A stretch of DNA of 64,000 nucleotides from the NCBI GenBank assembly GCA_030280995.1, contig JASXTE010000079.1, positions 1 to 64,000 of the forward strand, written 5' to 3'. The DNA is from Hemileia vastatrix (lineage: Eukaryota; Basidiomycota; Pucciniomycetes; Pucciniales; Zaghouaniaceae). Of this stretch, positions 55,395-64,000 are shown piece after piece. Below the pieces are notes generated by a model that saw only the letters and a list, made by a program, of their open reading frames with translations, searched no databases and was not told the origin of the DNA. The translations under genes and the position numbers were made by a program. How positions within the stretch are numbered: the stretch's first letter is position 1; every line of letters begins with the position of its first letter.

Positions 55395-58300
55395 ATGGAG
55401 TATCCACACGAGGACTTGGGTGGGAACAACGACTTTATTAGAAGAAGTTCTCAAGAAGATTCGCAGCATAACCACAACCAACAGCATCAACAATACCAAG
55501 ATCAATCGTTTGACATCAATATAAATATAAATCCATTGATTTCGAATTATCAATCACAATCACCATCGCCTCTGAATTATCATCAAGGTCAGTTTCAATC
55601 TTACAATTACAATCAGATAGCAACACCAACAGCTTCTTCTAGTTATCAACAGCCTGCACCTTCTCCTTCTGGTCTGCCGTCTTATCTCTCTTCAAGATCT
55701 TCATTCGATTACTCTCAACAGATAGATCCATCCAACTATCCAAACCCTTATCCAATTCACTCTCGAACTCCATCCTATAGCACCGATAACTCCTCAAGCC
55801 ACTCCATCAATAACAACATCAACATGCCTCCAGCAAACGCATCCAATCAGGTAGAAAAGAATCATCCTTGTCCTAATTGTGGAAAGGCTTTTGCACGAGG
55901 TGAGAATCAGAGAGAGATAGTCGCTACATCCTCCATCCCTTTACTTCCTTCTGACTTATTCCTGCATCCACTCCCTTCACCTTCTCATCCATTTCTCAGA
56001 GGATCTTCTCAAGCGACACATGGCTAGAGAAGCGAGAGCTGCTTCACAACCAGTATACGAACGTCAGAAGAGTTGCAAAGAGTGTAGTCGATCAAAGGCT
56101 AGATGTGATTTGGAGGTTCCCTCTTGTGGGAGATGCAAGTTGAAGAACAAGGAATGTGTGAGTAAAGCTAGATAGACCACTTCCGTCTCCAAGTCGTCTC
56201 GTTCTCGATCTGAGTACACGATTCAAGAGTGAAGAATGAAATAAGAAAGCTTTCGAGAGTCTCGAGTGGATTGGAAAGTACATAGCTTCGAGTCGTTGAA
56301 ACGATCCTCTGATTCTCATCTTCCAATCCTCCAACCCCCTCGTTCTGCCCTCACAGGTCTACGCTCCAAGATCTGGAAATCCAAATGTCAGGAAAGCTAG
56401 AGAACTCGAAGGTGCAGGCGTAGCTTCTGGATCTGCTCCTCCTTCTAGACAATCGAGTGGGACTTTCGAGAATCCTTCAGTTGGTCCTCCTTCGAATCAA
56501 GGTGGTTGGGCTCAACCTTACACTTCTTCTCATGATCAAGCGATGAAATCCGAAGATGATCAACCAATCTATAGAGATCAAAGAAGTTATTCCGGTGGTT
56601 CCACTTCAACTCTAGAGAATGGAAGTCATCTCATGAATCCTTCAGATCAAAGAAATCAATATCAACCTCAACCACAATACTATCAACCACAAGCACCAGA
56701 AGGCTATCAGACGAGCTATGAACCTATTCAAAGAAGTTCTTCTCCTTATCAACATCAATTGAATTCTCATATCCTTCCTCCTCCTTCTTTCAGACATGGA
56801 GCGGGTTTACCTCCGACTTCTAACTTGGATACTTATTCTAGTCATCTTCCTCCAGGAGTCAGAATGGGCAATCCTTCGAATCCTCAACAACAGCATCAAC
56901 AATCCAATAATAGACCAGACATCTCAATGACTATTGCTCCTCATCTTTGGCCTGAAGGTGAAGCTCCTTCTCCAAGCTCTTTGATCCCGAACAGCTTCTT
57001 AGATTCTCCAAATCAACGAGGCGGAGTCGGAGGTGGTTCCAAACAAATGCCTCCTCCTCTTTTGACTGGTGCTAGAATGCCTGGTCCTCCTTCAGGTGTT
57101 ATGAGACCTTCGCTTTTCACTGCTAGTCTGGATCTTTCCGGTTGGCTGGATGAACCTGTAGTTCCTTGTGAGTAGTACTTACTCTGTTTTGAAGATTGGA
57201 AGATAATGATTGGAATTGTCGGCATTCCAAGTTCGTCTTGCGTCTTTCTAACTTTCTGTCGTTCAATCTCAACCTCTCTCTCTCGAACAGCACCTCTTTA
57301 TCGCATGGGACCTAGTTTCAACTCTCTAGGATCGGCGTTAGGAAGTGCTTTCCCTCAATTCAGTGCTAGACCTATAGAAGGAAGAAACGAACTCCCTCAA
57401 ACGATAGAAGAAGAAGGTGGTGCGACAGTCTCTACAACGACGTCTTCAGAAACTCCTGCTTCTTCAATTCAACAACCAGCTCAGCAACAACATCAACTTC
57501 AGATCATTGGACCAGATGGTAAACCGATCGAATCAGCTCCAAACATGATCAGTGCAAGACACTGGTGGTCACAATCGAACAAGTCTGCACCAGAAGGAGC
57601 CGAAGCATTGGCTCAAATCTCTGCAGCTCATTTCAAAACCTATCCAGCTCTAATGGTTCTACCAGATCCAACTTCTCCAGTACCACCATTTCTGAACAGA
57701 CCTTGGATAGCTCAATTGAGAGCTTTGATGCCTAGATCGTTGGCAGTTGCAAGAGTCGTTTTGGCAGGTTATAATGTTAGATTACCTCCTTCCGAAGGAA
57801 TGGTTTGGGAAAGTATAGCTAGAGAAACCAAAGCTCTGATAGCAGGTTTGGATAGAACTCTAGAAGCTTCAGATACCGAAGTTTGGGCTGCAACTGCTTC
57901 TCTTTGGTTATATTTGATTCTCATGATGATGTCCGACGACACTTCTTCAACTCCTTATGTCGATTCCACTTTGGTTGACAATTCTCTACATACTCTGAGT
58001 CAATTGGCAAAGACTCTTGCAGAAAGAGTCTCGAATCATGAAGAAGATTATAGACCTTCTGAAGTGGTTCAGGATCAGAATGGTAACGATGGATCGTCTT
58101 CTGCAGGAGGTAAAAGAGAAGAAACCTTCTTTTCTTGGGGTTTCGGTGAGACTATGAGAAGAACTCTTTATGCAACTTACGTCCTATTGGTTCTTCAAAG
58201 GTATAGAGAAAACGCTTTGAACGTTCAATCTAGATTGGCAGGTTTTGAATTGATCTTGGATTGTCAATTACCTGCAAGCGCTAATCAATTCGAAGCTGGA

Positions 58301-58672
58301 AACGATCAGGATTGGAGAGAAGCTAGAAGAAAAGAAGCTGAAAATCTAAAGAAATTGAAGGAATCTGATGTCAATGGAGATAATAAAGAAGGGGTCAAGT
58401 CTTCTTCGACCAAAGATGAGGATGATCAATTGAATCAAGATGAACAGAAACCTTCAATTACTCCAGTCAGTCCTGTCAATTTCGTTTATCCAACAATGAA
58501 AGATTTGATTCAAGCTAGATTTAGATTGGATAGTTCTTCCAAAACTTTGGATGCTTATTTCGATCAAACTGATTCATTCACAAATATTTGTTTGACCATC
58601 GCTTTTGCTTTGGATCATGAATTGGCTTCTGCTGATCCCAATTCTCTACCTTCTGATGCTTCAAGAACCTGA
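55395..58672 (+). CDS. Zn2Cys6 transcription factor with a preceding half C2H2 finger
   Basis: Fungal binuclear cluster regulator, nuclear. Exons 55395-55899, 56000-56157, 56357-57167 and 57291-58672 give 951 residues with all phases closing. The N-terminus is Gln/Asn/Ser-rich. HPCPNCGKAFAREDLLKRHM (about 157-176) looks like a C2H2 finger whose second His is missing. It is followed by CKECSRSKARCDLEVPSCGR and CKLKNKEC with Cys at 194, 197, 204, 211, 214 and 221 (C2-6-6-2-6). The C-terminal half (about 560-900) contains LMVLPDPTSPVPPFLNRPW and ARVVLAGYNVRLPPSEGM, resembling the fungal regulatory middle-homology region with long helices. The start ATG at 55395 is preceded by further open frame, but the extra residues look untranslated. 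Target pathway unknown. Confidence 0.87.
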
Positions 58673-59271
58673 GGAAATTAATTCGTCTATTGTCAGTCAT
58701 GATCTTCTTCATCATCAATCAACAAGCTCGTCTTCCAGAATCCACAAGTCTCGAACAAGCAATAAACAATACCAATCAATGGAAAACTTTCACACAAGTC
58801 TTTCGATCTCTTCCTCGTCAATTTTCCCTCAAGTAGATTCCAACTAGGATCAACTCATTTCTCGAATTCAAGCTCCCGTCCTCGTCTCTTCCCTTGATAA
58901 AGGTGTTCGTGGCTGTCTCCCCTCATGTATTCTTCTCCTTTCTTTGTGCTTCTCCGTCTCTCTATCACCAATTCAATGGACTATCTGCTTAACAACCTGT
59001 CTTCTTCTCCTGTTCGTTCATGCTTTGCCACACAGTCTTCCTCTTTCTCCTCTCTCTTCTCCTGTCATGGCCTGTAGCTCCTATCTTATCTCATATCCCT
59101 TCTCCTGTTTCTCTGTATCAGCTTCTATTTCATCGTGAAATGTGTCTCTTCTGCTCTTCGCTTTCATGGTCAAACGGTGTGTCGAGAGAGGGGTCGATGC
59201 TACTTTACCTTTTCACAAAAGCAGAGAATTTTCACCTCATGCATCTTGCCTTCTTACCACTCAGTCAAATC
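58673..59271. other. Intergenic, upstream of F-box-like gene
   Basis: About 600 bases between the Zn2Cys6 regulator stop and the next start. C/T-rich, no coding exon supported. Confidence 0.5.
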
Positions 59272-60980
59272 ATGGATCAAGATCGAATCGCTTTTACTGA
59301 AGTCACTGGCAAGACTCCTACTACTCTAGAGAACATTCCAGAAGATGTCGCTGCAATCATTGCTGAATCTATTAAAAGCTGGGCGACTGTCGAAGGAAAT
59401 CTTGAACAAAGGGAAAAGGCGAGAAGGTGAGCAGAATTGCGAAAGAAGATCCCATCTTCTCCTTACATTAGTAACCTCTCGTCTAATCTTGAGTTCTCAA
59501 CTGTTTCGTATCTACAGATCGAGAGACTCTGCTCTCAGAGCTGTCGCTTTGAGCTGTCGTAGATCTCTTGAAATCTATGGTCCAATTCTTTGGCAGAACG
59601 TCACACTCGACCTCAGGAACTTCTTTTCGTTTTGTCAAGCACTAAAAGGAGATCAAGGATATGCTTTTTCAACTCGATTCCTCCATTTCAAAAACGCCGA
59701 GAAGATTAGCACCGAAGAACGACACTTGATCAAGTCCCAATTAAGTTCAGCGTCAAGCCTCAACTCGAAAGATGATATGACCGGCATTATCGAGATGCTG
59801 AAAGTCATTTATGGAAAAGTAGCCTGCCTTCAGTCTTTAGTAATCATGAATAAGGGTTTCATTCCTCCATCATTCGAGCAGCTTTCAAGCTTCTCGACTA
59901 CGCTGAAGAAGCTTTTCATCCCACTTGTGAACCATTCGAAATTAGAAACGCGTGTAGGTGCTCCTTTAAACGCAAGGAACATTATCTGGCTACTCAGTTT
60001 CGGAGTCATCAATGAGACTGCTCTGGGGATTACGATCTCAAGCCAAGAGGACTTTAAATTTCTGGTAGAACATCATGAACATTTCGCTGGAACTTCAAAA
60101 GTTAAAAAGCTTTCTTTGTCATTCGAGTTCGTCTTCAATAAGTTCGATAGAAAAACCTGGTGGGGCTTACCAGAAGAGAAAATTTATGGATTTAAAAATG
60201 GGAACAAGAAGTCAGAAACTATAGCTTTGTTACTCGAGGTCGTCAACAATCAGGTTCAATGCTTGGAACTGTATCCATCGCCTGCCGAAGTGCCAAGTCC
60301 TGACGATGAGACCAAGTTCTTGAGTCTTACGTGTCTACTAAATCTAGGGAAATCTCTGGGAACACTTCAACATCTTCGTCTAGTGAATTGTCTTGCTGAG
60401 AAGCCATCTTCTTCGCCTTTCCTATTGTTTCAGTCTTTGAAAACACTCTCACTAGAAATCAACTTCCTTTATTCTCAAGTCAAATTAATCAAGTCCAAGC
60501 TTCCAGTCAGCCTAGAAACAATTGTTCTCACTTATTATCTAAGGTCGGAAAATGCTTTCAAATTCACTGAAGACGAACTACTCGCTCAACTGATCAGATC
60601 TCAATTCTTACCCAACCTGAAAGAGATTGTCGTTCCTTTCACTGCAGTCGGGCCTTTTGGAAAAGAGATGATGGATGCAAACCTGCTCAAGTTATGGGCG
60701 CAGGGAAGAAGAGAGTTGGAAAAAGAAGCAGTGTTCAAGAGCGGCAAAGTGAGACTGACAAAAGCTGATAGAGGTTACTCAGGTGAGTAGATTGGATGTC
60801 AACTTGAGGCGTCAGCCCCATTCTATCTCGAAACAAGATCTTGCTAGGACTTCGCCTGACAGCTGACCCGTAGCCTGCAAGCCTGTCTTTCTTCAACGCT
60901 CTTCGTCTTTTTATCTCACAGTCATTCCCGACAGCCAGACCTTCATGTCGCATCTCCGCTGGCTTTATCCTCCATTCTAG
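59272..60980 (+). CDS. F-box-like protein, paralogue of the gene at 26939
   Basis: Exons 59272-59426, 59518-60782 and 60922-60980 give 492 residues. The N-terminus has TTLENIPEDVAAIIAESIKS, then after a phase-2 intron RRSRDSALRAVALSCRRSLE, equivalent to the second part of the F-box-like fold. Without removing the last intron the protein stops at RGYSGE (60788-60790), where the sequence is TCAG|GTGAGTAG. Splicing to 60922 adds VIPDSQTFMSHLRWLYPPF, whose FMSxxRWL matches the tail of the paralogue. The body contains ARNIIWLLSFGVINE and AGTSKVKKLSLSFEF-like segments shared with the other gene (GRNVVWLLLFLPLLDE, EGTSRVRKLALRVTF). Probably an SCF substrate receptor with an LRR-like solenoid; target unknown. 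Confidence 0.72.
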
Positions 60981-61339
60981 CTAAGAATAGATCATTTATC
61001 ACCTTAGATGAGCTGTAGTAGAAGGAGAGGGGACGATATGAGGCTAGACTATTCAGAAAAGGCTGTGATGGAGAAGTGTTTGATGCTTGGTTTTCGTCCC
61101 GTTGTCCTGAATAATAGACTGTCGTTCTCAAATTTGCCCATCGACAGTCTTGTGTGTTTCTAGATCAGAGAACGAAAGTTCACAGCGCGAAGCATGTCGA
61201 CAAGAGAGACTTAAAGTGCGAAGCGTTTTGATCGAAAAAATAGGGGTCGATGCTCTAGCATTTTGGCTGCGTCTGAGAATCTTACTCCTTTCATCTTGCT
61301 CTATCTCACTCTAACGACTCGACCTCTATTCAGTTCAAG
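60981..61339. other. Intergenic, upstream of VMA16
   Basis: About 360 bases with no gene. Short near-direct repeats GCGCGAAGC and GTGCGAAGC occur near 61186-61220. A possible promoter region. Confidence 0.45.
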
Positions 61340-62888
61340 ATGGGAGCTCTAACATATTACTCTGGAGCTTCTCTAACGACACTTTCACTCGCTGGGCTCT
61401 ACATCTTGTTCACTGGAGATGGAGAATACTTCAACGTTGGGAAATTCATAGAAGAAACCAGTCCTTACACTTGGGCAATGTTGGGAATCGCTTTCTGTAT
61501 CGGTTTGAGCGTCATTGGCGCTGGTTGGTGAGTAGAGACGGGACTGGATGCTATCAGTCAAGCAATCGAGAGAATGACAGGATTCCGAGGAGCTTCGTGA
61601 GAGAGATAGAAAGCTCGTGGGGTGGAGAGAATAGCAGAGTAAAGGGAGGAGGATAGATACCATGTTTCGAGTACCTCTTCTTCTCATTTCTTATTGGCTT
61701 ATTAAGATCAGTTCAGCTAGGTCAAACGATGCCATGCTCGAAGTGTCGGCATACATTCAATCCTGGAGGAAGTGGAGCTATAACTTTCGAAGCATTGCTC
61801 CTCACAATGCCTCTTGTCATCTGAGCATTCGAGTCTCGATAGGAACCGACCTAGGCCATTGAAGTTGAGCTTTTCCGGAACTCGTGATTATCACAGTCAT
61901 AGGACAAAAGAAGTCAGAGGGAGGGTGGAACGTTAAAGGCGGAAGACTTGGCTGGGAGGAGTTACACCTCTCTCCTGAGCTATTCTCTCCTTCAAATTTC
62001 AATCTCGAGACTTCTCGCTGACGAGAATTGAATTCAAGAGTCAAAAACTAGTCATCGATACTCAAGAGGAGAGAGGCCACTTCTCGAAATCGCCCATAGA
62101 TGCTCATTCTAACCACCTCATCCTACTCCTCCTCTATTCTCTAATCAACAGGGGTATCTTCATCACAGGTTCTTCCATCATCGGAGCTGGTGTGAGGGCA
62201 CCAAGGATAACAACGAAAAATCTGATCAGGTCAGTTGTTGGATCATTCGAAGTCTAGAGAGATTTGCTAGACTTGAGGTCTCGAGGGAATGAAATGAAAA
62301 CAGTAGACAAGTACTGATCCGAATCGTCTCCGTCTTTGTGTCTTCTCATCTCTCTCCATTACCTCTCAAATCTCGATCTCGAATAGTATTATTTTCTGTG
62401 AAGTCGTAGCCATTTATGGAGTCATCATGGCCATCGTTTTCTCGGCCAAGGTCTCTGGAAATTTGGCTGGTGGGGCCGAAGGTCTTTGGACGAGGGACAA
62501 CTACTTGACTGGTGAGTTCTTTCGCTTTGAATCGTTTTGATTTCAAGTCGAAAAAGCTCCGACGAGAGCGACTCGCGCTGTGACTTGATCTTCAACAATC
62601 GACAGAAACTAACGTGGTTGCTTCCATTACCTTCTCTTCTCATCCTATCCCTATTCCTTCACTCCTCTAGGACATCTAATTTTCTGGGGAGGTCTGACAG
62701 TAGGATTATGCAACCTAGCATGTGGTGTCGCTGTCGGAATCACCGGAGCCAATGCAGCGATTGCAGATGCAGCTGATCCTCAGCTCTTCGTCAAGATTCT
62801 CATCGTCGAAGTCTTCAGTAGTATCTTGGGACTGTTCGGGTTGATCGTTGGTTTGATCATGACTGGCAGGGCTGTGGAGTTCGCGTAG
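61340..62888 (+). CDS. VMA16: V-ATPase V0 proteolipid subunit c''
   Basis: Proton-carrying ring subunit of the vacuolar ATPase. Exons 61340-61527, 62152-62229, 62387-62511 and 62671-62888 give 202 residues, close to the yeast length of 213. Membrane helices are evident: [20 protein letters not shown] across intron 1, then [40 protein letters not shown] carries the essential Glu (about E94). Then come [20 protein letters not shown] and a final [20 protein letters not shown] ending TGRAVEFA. The first intron is unusually long (624 nt). The internal helix preceding GAG is typical of c'' rather than c or c'. Confidence 0.93.
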
Positions 62889-63786
62889 TTGACGATCCCT
62901 TTCGAACGAGAATCGATGGGTCTTGCGAAGTTGGAAAGGGGAGGGGTAGTCAAAAGAAGAAAGTCTAGATATCTCCTCATTCTTAATTAATACTTGTACA
63001 GCGTCGGATTTTCTCTTCAATCATATTCTTTTCACGAACTTGTTGGTCGCATTTGCGCTGAAGTATCTTGAAGGGTGAGGGTGGCAGGAGATCTTGGGAA
63101 GTCGTCGGAGAAGCTACCTCTGAGCTGCTCGAAACCTCCGGCGATGAAACAAATAGCCCGTTTGCTCAAGTTCCACACTTCGGAGAGCGAGATCGGTTGT
63201 GGGTAGATGGAAAGAGAAGAGCTCTTTGTCCACGCACTCCTTTCGAGGTCTGGCATCTTTCGAGACCACTCTCGAGTTCCTTCATTCGTTTATCTGGACT
63301 TTAGAAGATATCATAAGTCTGCTAAAAATATCGAGTGGAGCGAAAGCCTCTGCATAGTTCTCACAGAGGCCACAAGGGCTCCATTTTCTCTCAAGCCCAC
63401 AAGTCGTCAGTCGAGTTTTGGATTTTTCGAAAAATAGAAAAATCACGCTCTTCCGACCATTCTCTCCTCCCATTTCGATCTTTAGGTCGTATAAATCTCA
63501 TTCCGAAGGTTCCAGAGAGTCTCTTGTTGATCTTTCATCTCGAACTTCCGAGAGTCTTTGGCAAGAAGTGACGACGAGCTGACTTCTCGCTTCTAAGCGA
63601 CTTTGTCCTTCGACTCCCTTCCGATGAGCTCTATCTAATCCCTAGAGATTGAGCTCATCTGTCCGAACTGATCGATTGCATGGATAAAGGTCGGTTCTGG
63701 CGCCGCCTTGAGAGTCACGATTGTTTTTGAGAGTGTTCGCATTTCATGTCGCCCAAAAACACGAGCCCCTAGTCACTCGTTTTCTT
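62889..63786. other. Intergenic region to the 3' side of VMA16
   Basis: About 900 bases without a recognisable gene. Open frames of 60-78 codons here overlap and show no family signature. Confidence 0.45.
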
Positions 63787-63870
63787 GACGTTTCTTTCCG
63801 ACTCGCTCTCACCTTCAAGGACTCGTTTCGAGTCGAACTAGACTAATTTGAGCGATTTGAGCCTTGGACA
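63787..63870 (-). repeat. Single inverted copy of the 44.5-45.1-kb repeat
   Basis: Read on the minus strand, it has AAGGCTCAAATCGCTCAAAT, then CTAGTTCGACTCGAAACGAG, then TCCTTGAAGGTGAGAGCGAG followed by TCGGAAA. The same blocks occur in the same order in the tandem copies near 44662-44760, 44839-44935 and 45006-45095. Similarity is clear but degenerate. Confidence 0.68.
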
Positions 63871-64000
63871 TCCTTCAAGGCGGTCGAGTCGGAAGGAAGA
63901 GAGAAACTGACTAGAAGAAGAAGAGCTGGTAGACAGCTTGTGATCTCCCAAAGACGATAGAGTGACCTCTGTAAACCAAACAGAGTGGAGTGCAGGAGCT
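63871..64000. other. Window end, no feature seen
   Basis: About 130 bases after the repeat copy with no recognisable gene or signal. Confidence 0.4.

Noticed and set aside
1..64000. CRISPR array, prophage, insertion sequence or transposase
   Set aside because: The window is eukaryotic. No regular spacer-repeat array, integrase or transposase motif was seen on either strand.

Overview
The window is nuclear DNA of a fungus, most likely a basidiomycete yeast or smut/rust relative (Pucciniomycotina or Ustilaginomycotina; the order cannot be resolved by eye). The grounds are dense, mostly short spliceosomal introns with GTGAGT-type donors (up to eight per gene), Ser-rich and polyQ-rich regulators, a DUF3425-type bZIP, a Zn2Cys6 regulator, a CRIB-containing PAK kinase and lineage-expanded F-box-like genes. 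There are no operons, ribosome binding sites, CRISPR arrays, rRNAs or tRNAs that I can recognise. All gene models were spliced by hand; I checked that exon phases add up and that junctions restore family motifs.

Layout. 1-3606: divergent ribosomal protein genes RPS23 (3' end cut by the window edge) and RPL27. 4020-6134: a monocarboxylate-type MFS transporter with a one-base lesion. 6502-11850 (minus): COQ6 and a bZIP/DUF3425 regulator. 12177-18848 (plus): a mitochondrial-type cysteine synthase and a large EST1/SMG6-like PIN endonuclease. 19860-22160: a 2OG-Fe(II) oxygenase-like protein of unknown target. 22495-28648: three F-box-like genes, two of them a divergent pair; a close paralogue lies at 59272-60980. 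28929-31817: divergent CPD1-like 2H phosphoesterase and otubain. 32287-38602: a 2007-residue PAK-type kinase with damaged catalytic motifs. 39394-44291: an unknown Ser-rich protein, a PAC4-like proteasome assembly chaperone and Mediator subunit 19; the last two diverge with their start codons 21 bp apart. 44485-45160: degenerate ~175-bp tandem repeats, with an inverted relative at 63.8 kb. 45310-47824: amino acid permease with a 5-nt microexon. 48383-49989: ATP23. 51022-52784: an Ala/Glu-rich protein built from phase-0 exons. 53438-54120: hemerythrin-like protein. 55395-58672: Zn2Cys6 regulator. 61340-62888: V-ATPase c'' subunit.

Most genes are independent housekeeping or regulatory units: translation, RNA decay, ubiquitin handling, proteasome assembly, ubiquinone synthesis, mitochondrial ATP synthase maturation, vacuole acidification and transcription. 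The most notable signals are four genes each broken by exactly one missing base, which looks like either systematic assembly error or real lesions; very small exons; a probable GC-AG intron; a hidden third exon shared by two F-box-like paralogues; the kinase with altered HRD-loop Asn and DFG Gly; and the modular acidic protein with two basic amphipathic segments. I did not find a clearly new multi-gene system.
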